DNA of 64,000 nucleotides from NCBI RefSeq assembly GCF_039954625.1, contig NZ_CP157199.1, forward strand, positions 1,364,001-1,428,000, given 5' to 3'. This DNA comes from Pontimicrobium sp. SW4. Its GTDB lineage: Bacteria; Bacteroidota; Bacteroidia; Flavobacteriales; Flavobacteriaceae. Every line of letters begins with the position of its first letter. Within the stretch, counting starts at the first letter, position 1. Below, one piece after another: positions 47,340 to 57,700 of this stretch. Below the pieces are notes generated by a model. The model worked only from the letters and a program-made list of their open reading frames with translations. It was not told where the DNA came from and did no database searches. Position numbers and translations under genes: made by a program.

Positions 47340-48352
47340 TATGCTTTATATTTAAGTGTTAGTTGTGCACTATAGGTACTATTTTCTTCTTTAGTAATCA
47401 AATTGAATTTATTTGGATATAAAATATCTAACCGCTTTTTTAAGTTTTCTAACCCAATTCCAGAATCTGTGATTTTTTCTTTTTCTGGAAAGGATGAATT
47501 GATTACTGAATAGTTTATGTGGTCTTTTTCAATTGTCAAATCAATAGTTATAAAACTATCTTTTATTGCATCAATTCCGTGTTTAAAAGCATTTTCTACA
47601 AAAGTAATTAATATCAGTGGCGCTATTTTTATAGGTTGATTCACAATTGGGAAGTTTTTCTCAAGGGTTAGATTAGAAGATACTCGTAATTGCATTAAAT
47701 CTATATAACGCACTAGAAATTCTATTTCTTTAACTAGTGGAACTTTATTATTAGAAGCATCATGCAAAACATAGCGCATCATTTTACTCATAGTATGTAT
47801 GGATTGTTTGGCTTTAACCGGAGATATATCAATCAATGCATATATATTATTCAGTGTATTAAATAGAAAGTGTGGTTGAACTTGATACTTTAAATATTTA
47901 ATTTCTGCGTTTAATTGAGTTTGTTTTATTTGTTGCAGTAATAACTTATTTTTATTTAAATGTGCATTTACTTTCAACGCTACACACATACCAATACTTA
48001 AAATTATGGGTAAAATGACTTGAACCGTGGTCATTGCACCGCTTCTTATTTCGCGTAGTGGCTCTCCATTTAATGATGGATGAAATATAGCATTACCTAC
48101 TATAAAACCTATTAAGATAAATAGAATTACAATAAGAAATACATTTAGTATATAAAATTGAAGCTTTTTATTTTTTAGAAAAAAATGTTCGACTAAAACA
48201 AAATAGTTAACATAAAAAGCTATAAAAATACTTGTTAAAGACAACCAATTTCTATAAATAAGATATTGATCATTTAAAGATGCCAACGGATAAATGAACA
48301 ATATCAACCACAAAATAAAATGCAACCCTATTTTTAGATAATTTAATTTCAT
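47339..48352 (-). CDS. LytS-type sensor histidine kinase (module 5)
   Basis: A 337-residue kinase with about four membrane segments in the first 130 residues. The phospho-accepting His lies in QVQPHFLFNTLNNIYAL, with the ATP-binding segments LITFVENAFKHGID and SGIGLENLKKRLDILYP. It is translationally coupled to the regulator. Its start lies about 165 bases from the last L repeat copy, a slightly larger gap than in the other modules. Confidence 0.92.
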   Translation of the reverse strand: MKLNYLKIGLHFILWLILFIYPLASLNDQYLIYRNWLSLTSIFIAFYVNYFVLVEHFFLKNKKLQFYILNVFLIVILFILIGFIVGNAIFHPSLNGEPLREIRSGAMTTVQVILPIILSIGMCVALKVNAHLNKNKLLLQQIKQTQLNAEIKYLKYQVQPHFLFNTLNNIYALIDISPVKAKQSIHTMSKMMRYVLHDASNNKVPLVKEIEFLVRYIDLMQLRVSSNLTLEKNFPIVNQPIKIAPLILITFVENAFKHGIDAIKDSFITIDLTIEKDHINYSVINSSFPEKEKITDSGIGLENLKKRLDILYPNKFNLITKEENSTYSAQLTLKYKA

Positions 48353-48519
48353 TTTTAATTTAAAAGACTAAAGTAATATAAAGAATGTTTGTGTTATAAT
48401 TTAATAGATGATCTATAATTTATTATGGAAGTTTGATGAGCTTTTATCTACTAATTGGTGTAAAGTAGCATCCCAAAACTATAATTACATAATCACCTTA
48501 CTAATAACAACATAAATGG

Positions 48520-48690
48520 CATTCCACATACATTGCATTATTCTCTTATTGTCGTTTCGTGTAATAAGTGTTCCATTAAGATTGTAAAAAAGCTTTGGAG
48601 AAGAAAACTCTTTAAAGATAAATTAGTAAATGAAACTATTGCTTTTGCCAAAGCAAAGTAACATAATGCTGACCATTATAGTACATTAAC
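48520..48690. repeat. L half of the intergenic repeat at the right edge of module 5
   Basis: Opens CATTCCACATACATT and ends TTACATAA-like (TAACATAATGCTGA, CCATTATAGTACATT). It carries a perfect hairpin TTGCTTT/AAAGCAA (48639-48656), where other L copies have GCTTT/AAAGC at the same place. No right half follows. The rest of the gene-free stretch 48353-48786 shows no other structure. Confidence 0.8.
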
Positions 48691-48786
48691 TTGAGAATAG
48701 TATCACATTTAAAATTGTATTATATTTACTAAGAGCACTTTATAGTTAATTAGCTAAATCACTTATACATTTTAAAAAAAATCTTT

Positions 48787-51024
48787 ATGGCAAACCCCAT
48801 AAATAAACCACATAAGTTTGGCACCTTTTTAGGTGTTTATACACCTAGTATATTAACAATACTCGGTCTAATTATGTATTTGAGATTTGGTTGGGTTGTT
48901 GGTAATGTAGGCTTTACTAAGACAGTCATTATTGTTTTAATGGCTAGTTCTATTACGTTTATTACTGGATTGAGTGCTTCAGCTATAGCAACAAATATTA
49001 AAGTTGGTGTTGGTGGCGAATATTTTATGATTTCTCGAAGTCTCGGTCTCGAACCTGGAGGCGCTATTGGTATTCCTTTATATTTATGTAGAACTTTAAG
49101 TGTTACATTTTATTGTTATGGTCTTTCTGAAGCAATTTTAGTATTATGGCCAGAAAGTCGAGGCATTTTGCCTTCATATGCCTTACAAGGGTTAACTATT
49201 GGTTTCATAGTTATAGTAACAGCATTATCTGGTAAAAGTGCTAAACTAGTGTTAAAATCACAAATTCCAATAATGATTATTGTAGGTGCTTCTATTCTTG
49301 CTTTAATAATAGGCGTACTTAGTAATGATATTCACATGCCAATTACTGAAGCAACCTATCAAACTGCACCTGAAGGGTTTTGGTATGTGTTTGCTGTGTT
49401 TTTTCCTGCAGTTACAGGGTTTACGGCTGGAATTGGATTAAGTGGTGATTTAAAGAACCCTCAAAAATCAATTCCAAAGGGGACATTGGGTGCAGTAGTA
49501 AGTGGCGCAATTATTTATCTTATCATTCCATTACTTCTAGCCATAACTGGAGCTTTAACTTTAGAACAAATAGCAGACCCAGAAGCAGGCGTCACTATTT
49601 GGACACGTTTAGCAATTTTTGGACCTTGGATTGTTTACCCAGCAGTTTGGGGAGCTGTTTTATCTTCAGCATTTGGAAGTATTTTGGGTGGCCCTAGAAT
49701 TCTTCAAGCATTGTCTATGGATGGTATTGTTCCTAAGTTTTTATCAAAGCTTTCTAAATCAGGACAACCAACAATCGCTACTTGGATAAGTGGCATTATT
49801 GCAATAGCCGCTGTTTTTCTGGGTGGTTTAAATACAATTGCACAATATGTTTCTGTATTATTTTTAACACTTTATGTTGCAGTTAATGTGAGTGCAGCTA
49901 CCGAGCAACTTATTAAAGAGCCTTCTTATCGTCCAAAGATTCATGTGCATTGGATGATTTCACTTTTGGGAGCTATTGCAGCAATGGTAGTTATGTGGTT
50001 AATAAATCCTTTAGCATTTTTATTTGCGCTTGGATTAGAAGCACTAATTTTTATTTATTTAATAAGCAAAAAACTAGAACAACAATGGGGAGATGCCTCA
50101 ACTGGAATATGGATGCATATGAGTAGATATGCTTTATTACGATTAAACACAAAAAAGATACATTCTAGAAATTGGCGTCCTATTATCATATTATTTATTC
50201 GAGATATTAAAGAGCATATTCAATTAGTAAAATTTACTGAAATGCTAGGTCAAAATAGTGGTTTATTAACTATTTCTAAACTTGTAACAATTAATGACAC
50301 AGTTGAATTTGAACGTCGAAATGAATTAGCTTTTGAAATGCAAAAAGATCTTGCCAAACAAGGATTGCAAGCTTTAACAGAAATAAATGTAGTTGATGAT
50401 TTTAAACGAGGTATGTTAGAAGTAGCTACTTCACATGGTGTTGCTGGAATAAAAACCAATACTGTAGTATTTGGTTGGTCGAGTTCGAAAGAAGGGAAAG
50501 TTCAAGAATTACAAATTATTAACGAGTTATCATTAACAGGAAAGAATATTTTAATGGCACATTTTAATAAACCTTTTAATGATCGTGCAAAAAAACGTAT
50601 TGACATTTGGTGGAGAGGTAAAGATAATAATGCTGATTTAATGCTTCTTCTCTCCTACTTAATTAAACTAAATAATAAGTGGAAAAAAGCTGAAATAAAT
50701 ATTTTCTCTATTGTAGATTCAGAAGAAGAAAAGCATAGAATGGATCAGTACATTCAATTTTCAACACGTGAAGCACGTATAGATGCTGAAATACATGTTT
50801 TAATTAAAAACAATGAAGACATAGTAGCCTTACTTATTGAAAAAAGTAGTAAAGCCGATCTTGTCTTTTCTGGATTAGCTCGTGGTAATAATAATTTGGA
50901 TAAACGTATTGAAGTTTTGGAGCATATTGCCTCCAAATTAAGGTCTGTTATTTTTGTTCAAAATAATGGAATGGTAAACGAAATCCCGATTATTTTTAAT
51001 TCTTCAAGAAATGATGTTAATTGA
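48787..51024 (+). CDS. Cation-chloride cotransporter-like (SLC12-type) APC permease
   Basis: A 745-residue membrane protein. The first 440 residues carry about twelve membrane segments starting GTFLGVYTPSILTILGLIMYLRFGWVVG, the opening typical of Na-K-Cl-type transporters, with a GFTAGIGLSGDLKNPQKSIPKG segment further on. The last 300 residues are soluble and resemble the C-terminal domain of that group. It should carry amino acids or chloride-coupled cations across the inner membrane. It has its own promoter region and is separate from module 5. Confidence 0.88.
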   Translation: MANPINKPHKFGTFLGVYTPSILTILGLIMYLRFGWVVGNVGFTKTVIIVLMASSITFITGLSASAIATNIKVGVGGEYFMISRSLGLEPGGAIGIPLYLCRTLSVTFYCYGLSEAILVLWPESRGILPSYALQGLTIGFIVIVTALSGKSAKLVLKSQIPIMIIVGASILALIIGVLSNDIHMPITEATYQTAPEGFWYVFAVFFPAVTGFTAGIGLSGDLKNPQKSIPKGTLGAVVSGAIIYLIIPLLLAITGALTLEQIADPEAGVTIWTRLAIFGPWIVYPAVWGAVLSSAFGSILGGPRILQALSMDGIVPKFLSKLSKSGQPTIATWISGIIAIAAVFLGGLNTIAQYVSVLFLTLYVAVNVSAATEQLIKEPSYRPKIHVHWMISLLGAIAAMVVMWLINPLAFLFALGLEALIFIYLISKKLEQQWGDASTGIWMHMSRYALLRLNTKKIHSRNWRPIIILFIRDIKEHIQLVKFTEMLGQNSGLLTISKLVTINDTVEFERRNELAFEMQKDLAKQGLQALTEINVVDDFKRGMLEVATSHGVAGIKTNTVVFGWSSSKEGKVQELQIINELSLTGKNILMAHFNKPFNDRAKKRIDIWWRGKDNNADLMLLLSYLIKLNNKWKKAEINIFSIVDSEEEKHRMDQYIQFSTREARIDAEIHVLIKNNEDIVALLIEKSSKADLVFSGLARGNNNLDKRIEVLEHIASKLRSVIFVQNNGMVNEIPIIFNSSRNDVN

Positions 51025-51146
51025 GTATTTATTAATCGTTTTTTAACCTTTTATTCATTTATTGACTCATATGATAATCCTTCTTGTTTTATCATATAAA
51101 AAGAAACTGCAATGCACAAGCGAATTGAAAGTGTTTAATAAAAAAA

Positions 51147-51608
51147 TTACTTGATTAATGTTACTTTTACGGCATTCATACCTTTCATTCCTTTTTCAAG
51201 CTCAAAAGATACTTTGTCGTTTTCGGTAACTTCATCAATAATACCACTTATGTGCGTAAAATATTTTTCTTGATTTTCGGAATCTACTATAAATCCAAAT
51301 CCTTTTGATGAATCGAAAAAAGATACAGTTCCATTTCTAACTGGATCTATTTCTTCTCTATCGCTTTCTAAAGTTCTAGGAATACTTATTTCTATGTGTT
51401 TTGCCTTTACTTTAATTTTTTTTGATGGATCTGGAGGTGTATCAGTTAAATTACCATTATGATCTACATAAGCAAACTCAATGCCTTTCTTCCCGCCTTC
51501 TTCTCTTTCAAGTTTTCGAGCTTCCATTTTCTTTCTCTTATCCTCACGCTTTTTTAAACGCTTTTTTTCTTTTTCACTCTTGTTAAATGTTTGCTGTGAT
51601 TTTGCCAT
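51147..51608 (-). CDS. Cold-shock-domain protein with basic N-terminal extension
   Basis: A 153-residue protein. The last 65 residues are a cold shock domain with RNP1-like KGFGFIVD and RNP2-like KYFTHIS. The first 35 residues are very basic and lysine/glutamate-rich (KKRLKKREDKRKKMEARK), and should bind RNA or nucleic acid non-specifically. Role unknown; probably an RNA-binding regulator. It has its own promoter (51652-51682). Confidence 0.88.
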   Translation of the reverse strand: MAKSQQTFNKSEKEKKRLKKREDKRKKMEARKLEREEGGKKGIEFAYVDHNGNLTDTPPDPSKKIKVKAKHIEISIPRTLESDREEIDPVRNGTVSFFDSSKGFGFIVDSENQEKYFTHISGIIDEVTENDKVSFELEKGMKGMNAVKVTLIK

Positions 51609-51651
51609 TTATATTTTTAAAATGTTTTAACTAATAATAGTCTTAATTCTT

Positions 51652-51682
51652 CAAAGATACCGCATACGCTAAAACTATGCAA
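51652..51682 (-). promoter_or_regulatory. Bacteroidota-type promoter for the cold-shock-domain gene
   Basis: On the minus strand TTG (51680-51682) is followed after 20 bases by TATCTTTG (51652-51659), 44 bases before the start codon. Confidence 0.65.
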
Positions 51683-51755
51683 AGAATAATGCAAACATAT
51701 CTTTTATTTAAAGCATTGTTTTATGAATAATAATTATTGAAAATACTTAAAAATA

Positions 51756-51785
51756 AAAAGCCCATCTAATTATAGATGGGCTTTT
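51756..51785 (-). terminator. Rho-independent terminator of the small cold-shock gene
   Basis: AAAAGCCCATCTA and TAGATGGGCTTTT form a perfect 13-base inverted repeat with a four-base loop, 22 bases past the stop of 51808-51999. Confidence 0.85.
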
Positions 51786-51807
51786 GTAACATAGTTAAGC
51801 GTATATG

Positions 51808-51999
51808 TTATAAAACTTTTACGTTTACTGCATTCAATCCTTTTTTACCTTCTGTAAGATCAAATTCAACTTCATCGCCTTCACGAATTTCATCTATTAA
51901 TCCAGAAATGTGTACAAAATGTTCTTTGTTTGAACCTTCTTCAGTAATGAATCCAAAACCTTTGGTATCATTGAAGAATTTTACTGTTCCTTTACTCAT
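51808..51999 (-). CDS. CspA-type cold-shock protein
   Basis: A 63-residue protein that is all cold shock domain: KGTVKFFNDTKGFGFITEE (RNP1 KGFGFI), HFVHISGL (RNP2), and EGDEVEFDL-x-EGKKGLNAVNV. It binds single-stranded nucleic acids and acts as an RNA chaperone. A -7 box TATCTTTG (52033-52040) lies upstream and a terminator downstream, so it is monocistronic. It resembles the C-terminal domain of the adjacent larger cold-shock protein. Confidence 0.95.
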   Translation of the reverse strand: MSKGTVKFFNDTKGFGFITEEGSNKEHFVHISGLIDEIREGDEVEFDLTEGKKGLNAVNVKVL

Positions 52000-52032
52000 T
52001 GTTAAAATATTTAATAATTACTATTTAGTAGG

Positions 52033-52040
52033 CAAAGATA
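52033..52040 (-). promoter_or_regulatory. -7 box TATCTTTG of the small cold-shock gene
   Basis: Matches TAnnTTTG and lies 33 bases before the start codon. No TTG at the expected distance was found. Confidence 0.5.
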
Positions 52041-52089
52041 GTGCCAGAAAGTTTATAAAACTATTTTTTGTACAATAAATTCAAAATAG

Positions 52090-52632
52090 TCATTTAATCA
52101 ACATGATACTTGCTATATTTAGTTGAAAGGATTCGTTGGTTTTATTACCAATTAAAAACGCAATTTCCTCCATCTTTTCCCCTTTATAATTTGGTGCATT
52201 TACTTTGTTACCTCTAAATTGAGGTATAAACTTCTTGAAAGGAATTATAATTGTTTCCCAGTCTCCAGTTGTTTCAAAGTTTGAAACATATGAATAGCGT
52301 TGACGCTTGTCGCTCTTTATTCTAAACTGATAAGGTATACCATCTCCTTTTACTCTAATCGCTATTTTATTAAAGGCTGAAACATCTTTTGGTTTGAATT
52401 GATATCGCAAAGAAGAAAAGCCACCATTATTTTCGGTTGTCACATCTCCATAATAAATTATATTTCCAGTTTTACTCATTTTAACATTCCCCCTAGATAA
52501 ACCACCCATTACCCTATCATCTAGAATAAACCAGTTTTTTAGCGTTTTGGAATCCTTATAATCAAAAATGATATTTGAAGAAGTGTCTTGATTTAATAAT
52601 ATAAGTAGCACCATAAGTACATTTATTTTCAT
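52090..52632 (-). CDS. CIA30-family protein
   Basis: A 180-residue protein with an N-terminal hydrophobic signal (MKINVLMVLLILL). It carries the CIA30 pattern: NWFILDDRVMGGLSRG near residue 33, then GDVTTENNGGFSSLRY, IRVKGDG and WETIIIPF. The fold is a carbohydrate-binding-like jelly roll. The family name comes from mitochondrial complex I assembly; in bacteria its job is unknown, and here it appears to be secreted. Confidence 0.85.
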   Translation of the reverse strand: MKINVLMVLLILLNQDTSSNIIFDYKDSKTLKNWFILDDRVMGGLSRGNVKMSKTGNIIYYGDVTTENNGGFSSLRYQFKPKDVSAFNKIAIRVKGDGIPYQFRIKSDKRQRYSYVSNFETTGDWETIIIPFKKFIPQFRGNKVNAPNYKGEKMEEIAFLIGNKTNESFQLNIASIMLIK

Positions 52633-52886
52633 TTTGTTAAAAAATTAATTTAACAAAAATAACAAATCGTATAGTTTCTTTTAACCAATTTAACTGTTAG
52701 TTTTCTTCTTTAACGTTTTGGTTACGAGTAAAAAAGGCTTGTTGAAAAATATTGAATCTTTGTTATTGGGGTACTTAATTAGGTTTAAATGTTTATATAT
52801 TATCCACTATTTAAATTTTTTGCTAAATTCGCATTCCTTACAATCCAAAATCTACACATTGTTTTACTACTGATTAGTTTTAGTAA

Positions 52887-53795
52887 ATGAAATTAATAAT
52901 TTATTCGTTTTTATTTTTTTGCCTGTCATTTAAGGCGTTTTCGCAGTCTAACATGAAATTTCCAAATGCGAAACCCATAGCAAGTATAACTATTGATAAT
53001 GATTCACTAAAGAGTTCTTTTATAGAAAAATCAGCAAATACGATTGATATTAAAGGAGAATTTTGGGATACTCAGAAATTTAATCCTTTTAAAGATGAAG
53101 TTGTTAAGTTCCCGATACAAATTAAGTTTGAGGATAGCATATATAGGTCTCCTATACTCGATAGCATGGTTATTACTTCACGATTTGGATGGCGTAATAG
53201 AAGAGCTCATAAAGGTATAGATATAGATCTTATTACTGGTGATGATGTGGTATCAATTTTGGATGGCGTTGTACGTTTTACTAGATATAATTCAGGTCAT
53301 GGAAAAACAGTAATTGTGAGACATTACAATGGTTTGGAAACCGTTTATGCACACTTATCTTCTTATGCTGTAAAAGTGAACGATTCTGTAAAACGTGGAC
53401 AAATTCTTGGTAAAGGTGGTGCTACTGGAAATGCACGGGGTAGCCATTTGCACTTAATTGTGAACTATAAAGGTATAGCTATTAACCCTGAATATTTATT
53501 TGACTTTAAAGAGGCAAATAAAATTAGATCATCTGAGATATGGGTTACACGCCGATGGGCAACTCCGTATTTGCATAGTTCAAAGCGAAGAACTAAGCTA
53601 GAGCTGTTAAGCACTGAAGATGAAGCAAAAGCAAGTCTTGTTAAAGAGATAAAAATATATGTGGTTAAGCGTGGAGATACGCTTTCTCACATTTCAAGAA
53701 GAAACAATGTTTCAATTCGATCAATTTGTATCGCAAATAATATAAAAAGCACAACGCTTTTAAAGGTTGGGCAAAAGCTTAAACTAGAAATGTAG
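52887..53795 (+). CDS. Secreted M23 peptidase with C-terminal LysM domain
   Basis: A 302-residue protein (signal peptide ending KAFSQ). The M23 (lysostaphin-type) zinc site is complete: HxxxD in AHKGIDID (His108, Asp112) and HLH (His187, His189). A LysM peptidoglycan-binding domain occupies about 255-301 (YVVKRGDTLSHISRRNNVS). It should cut peptidoglycan cross-links in the periplasm during growth or division. It is convergent with the EamA gene. Confidence 0.93.
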   Translation: MKLIIYSFLFFCLSFKAFSQSNMKFPNAKPIASITIDNDSLKSSFIEKSANTIDIKGEFWDTQKFNPFKDEVVKFPIQIKFEDSIYRSPILDSMVITSRFGWRNRRAHKGIDIDLITGDDVVSILDGVVRFTRYNSGHGKTVIVRHYNGLETVYAHLSSYAVKVNDSVKRGQILGKGGATGNARGSHLHLIVNYKGIAINPEYLFDFKEANKIRSSEIWVTRRWATPYLHSSKRRTKLELLSTEDEAKASLVKEIKIYVVKRGDTLSHISRRNNVSIRSICIANNIKSTTLLKVGQKLKLEM

Positions 53796-53835
53796 TCATA
53801 CTTAAAAAGTATATCACTTTCTAATCGTACAAATT

Positions 53836-54753
53836 TTATCTTCTAAACCTTGAAAATATGGCCAATTTTTTCTTGGTATTTATAAAATAAACACCTGTCA
53901 ACAACACTACTGCTGCGATTATAGACTGCATTGTAATTTGCTCATCTAAAAAATACCATCCTAAAAAAAGTGCTACAATTGGGTTTACATATGTTGAAGT
54001 CGCCACTTTTTCTGGTGATACAATCTTAAGTAAGTAGTTAAAAGATGTAAAAGCAACAATGCTTCCAAGTAATATTAATAATAGAATAGAAAGTTGTACT
54101 TCACTACTCCATTCCGTAGGTAATGACCAAGACTCACCAAATAATGCACTAACTATTAATAGCATTATACCACCTGTAAACATTTGATAACCTGTATTAA
54201 TAAAATAATTGGAAGGTAAATCTGCTTTTCCAACAAACAAACTTCCATAAGCCCAACTCAACATGCACACAAAAATCATGAGCATGCCAATAATTGAGTT
54301 TTCTTGACCAATTATTTGCTTCTGACTTACTAACAAATAAATACCAATAAAGCCTAGAACTACTCCAATAAAGGACATTAATTGAATTTTCTTTCCTTGA
54401 TGAATACGCATTAATAAAAGTATCACTAAGGGTTGAGCAGATATCTCTAAAGCAGCAAAACCACTATCTACATATTTAAGAGCCCAAACAACAATACCAT
54501 TTCCAAATGTCAAAAACAAAAAACCAGCGATAGTCGCATTTATTAACTGCCGTTTGGTGATTTTTAGTGAAATTCCAAGTGCTTTAGCAATAACAAAAAT
54601 GAACACTCCAGCAGTAACGAATCGTACTGAAGCAAGCATAAAAGGAGGTAATTCACCAACAGCAATTTTATTAAACAAGTACGTAGAACCCCAAATCACA
54701 TAGATTGAAAAAAATGCTAATACTATTAAGAGCGTATTATGAGGTTTTTGCAT
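53836..54753 (-). CDS. EamA (DMT superfamily) transporter
   Basis: A 305-residue protein with about ten membrane segments in two EamA repeats. The first starts FFSIYVIWGSTYLFNKIA, and the second includes SWAYGSLFVGK and a final PIVALFLGWYFLDE. Family members export amino acids and metabolites; the substrate cannot be read. Its start is adjacent to the stop codon of the upstream BNR-repeat gene, so the two are in one operon. Confidence 0.9.
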   Translation of the reverse strand: MQKPHNTLLIVLAFFSIYVIWGSTYLFNKIAVGELPPFMLASVRFVTAGVFIFVIAKALGISLKITKRQLINATIAGFLFLTFGNGIVVWALKYVDSGFAALEISAQPLVILLLMRIHQGKKIQLMSFIGVVLGFIGIYLLVSQKQIIGQENSIIGMLMIFVCMLSWAYGSLFVGKADLPSNYFINTGYQMFTGGIMLLIVSALFGESWSLPTEWSSEVQLSILLLILLGSIVAFTSFNYLLKIVSPEKVATSTYVNPIVALFLGWYFLDEQITMQSIIAAVVLLTGVYFINTKKKLAIFSRFRR

Positions 54754-57700
54754 CTATTCCGTTGCTTCTTGCTTAAGCTTATTGAATTGTATAACTAACT
54801 CTTCATATCTGTTTTTTGCTTCTTCTCCTGGTAATTGGTCTGCTCTACTTATCATATTCAATAAATATGAAATTTGCGATAGCATCATTTGTTGCGGATA
54901 AGCACCTTTTTTTTCGTTTTGCAATTGTTTTAAAACTACATTTATTTGTTCTAAACGTTCAACTTTAGCTTTGGCTTTTTTCTTTTTTAAAGATTTAGCC
55001 TCTTTTTCAAGACTAGCTTCTAATTTTCTAGCATCAGAAAGCAAATCCATAACTTTATTTTGCATAGTTATTTGCTCTTCTATATTTGTAGCTGTAATAC
55101 CTTCTTTTTTGACTCTAGGATCCAAAAGAATTTCAAAACTTTGCTCAAACGACTGTTCTCCAACTGTTAATCTAGCTGTATATACTCCAGGAGCTACCAT
55201 TGGCCCTCCTTTATAACGTCGTGCCTTATTTTTGTTCCAAGCTCCTTTTTGACTTAAATCCCAATCAAAACGATGTAGCCCAGGTTTTCCAACTAGTTTT
55301 TTATCAACAAAACGGAGTATTTGGCTTAAGTTCATATCTTCTACTTCTTTCACTGTAGATTTTAGTTTTGTACTATCACTTAATATTGTACTTATAACTT
55401 CTTTATTTGAGTTTAAAATTTCTAACTGCACACCTCCTTTAGTGTCTTTTGGAAGATAATAATCTATAGTAACACTTGTTCGTGGATATCTTGGAAATGA
55501 ACTACGTGCATTTGGATATCTATAACGAATTGTATTATCTGGTTTGAATAAATATGGTGTTTCTTTTAGATTATTAATTTGGCTTTGTCTTAACGAAGTA
55601 ATATTGTCTAAAATCCAGAATCCACGACCCATAGTACTAATAACTATATCTCCTCTAAAAATTTTAAGATCTGTTATTGGAGTTACTGGTAAATTTTGCT
55701 GGAATTTTTCCCATGACTCTCCATCATTAAATGATACGAATATTCCAAACTCTGTTCCAGCATATAATAGCCCTTCACGAACGGGATCTTCGCGTACAAC
55801 ACGCGTTGTGAAATCGGTAGGAATACCATTTTTATCGGTTGATAATAACTCCCATTTCTCACCATAATTATTAGTAACATAAATATATGGTTTAGCGTCT
55901 CCTAGCAAATGTCTATCAACAGCTATATATGCTTTAGCTGGATTAAATTGAGAAGGCTCCACAGATTCTACTCTACCACCTTTTGGTAATTTTTTTGGCG
56001 TTACATTTGACCAAGTTTTACCTCCATCTCTAGTAACAGACACAACACCATCATTAGATCCTGTCCAAATAAGTCCTTCTACTAGTTTTGATTCTCTAAT
56101 AGAATATAGAGTGCTATAGTATTCTTCACCTGTAATATCTCTTGTAATAGGGCTTCCAGAAATCACTTGCTTATCTTCTTCAAAAGCGGTAAGATCTGGA
56201 GAAATGGTTTCCCAAATAAGTCCATCTGTTACCGTTTTATGTAGGTATTGTGATCCGTGATACACAACATTAGGATTATGAGGAGATACATGGATTGGTG
56301 CTACTCGCTGGAATCTATATTTTAAGTCTTTAGGGTTATGTCCATAAATATTTGATGCACCTACATAGTAACCTCGTTCAACACCAGTAAGTTTATTAAA
56401 TACTCCGAAACGACCTTTACAATTCGCATACACAGTATTATGATTACCTGGTTTTGGAACAGCAGGTCCAGTTTCACAACCTCCTGTATTAATTATCCAC
56501 CCTGTTCCTGCATTTTGAATGGCGCTAGGTGGAAAACTAGGGACAGCAATAGTAGACGAGTTATCTTGTTGTCCTGCATACAGCCAATATGGGTATTGAT
56601 CGTCAACTTCTACTTGATACAATTCTGCTGTTGGTTGGTTAAACTGTGTCGACCATGTTTTTCCTCCATTATGAGTAACGTTTGCTCCACCATCATTTGC
56701 TTGAATCAATAAATCAGGATTATTTGGGTTTATCCAAATATCATGATTATCACCATGTGGCACACTCATACGCTTCCACGTTTTTCCTCCATCTATTGAC
56801 TTTAATAAAGGGTTAGCATTTGAGTAAATAATATCAGGATTTGTTGGATCTAATTCAATATTAGTGTAATAAAAAGGTCTGTTTACTAAACCTATATTAC
56901 TAGACACTTGCTTAAATGATTTTCCTTGGTCAACAGATTTGTATAGTCCACCCTCCTTTCCAGGGGCTTCAATTACTGCATATAAAATACTTGAGTTTAC
57001 AGGAGATACAGCTAAATCTATTTTACCAATTAACCCCTTAGGCAAACCCTTTTCTAGTTTAATCCAATCTTTTCCTCCATTAATTGATTTGTAAATTCCA
57101 CCTTCATCGTTATTCCCTCCAGAAATGATTGTCCAAGGTTTGCGTTCAGCTTTCCAAGCTGCTGCATAGACTATATTTGGATTTCCTGGAAGTAGTTCTA
57201 AATCGGAAAATCCCACTTTATCTGAAATAAAGAATACTTTCTCCCAGTTTTGACCACCATCTGTCGTTTTATAAATTCCACGTTCTTCATTTGCTTTAAA
57301 TGCATTTCCAATAGCTGCAACCCAAACTACATTATTATTCGTTGGATCTATTTCTACAGCACCAATTTGTCCAGTTTCTCTTAAACCAATATGTTCCCAT
57401 GTTTTTCCTGCATCTATAGATTTATAAACACCTTTACCACTAATGACGTTGCTTCGTAATCCGTCAGATCCTGTACCAACATAGACAATGTTTGGGTCAT
57501 TAACTGCAACTTCAATTGCACCAATGGATGGTGTTGCAAAAAAGCCATCAGATACATTATTCCAAGTAGTTCCATAATCGTCAGATTTCCATACACCAGC
57601 ACCAGAAGCACCTAAATAAAATGTTCCAGGTAGCATTGGTGTACCAGTTACTGTGGTAACTCTTCCACCTCTTTCCGGTCCAACTGTGCGGTATTTAAAA

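Noticed and set aside
14302..48690. Insertion sequence or transposon
   Set aside because: No transposase or recombinase gene is visible, and no target-site duplications could be confirmed by eye.
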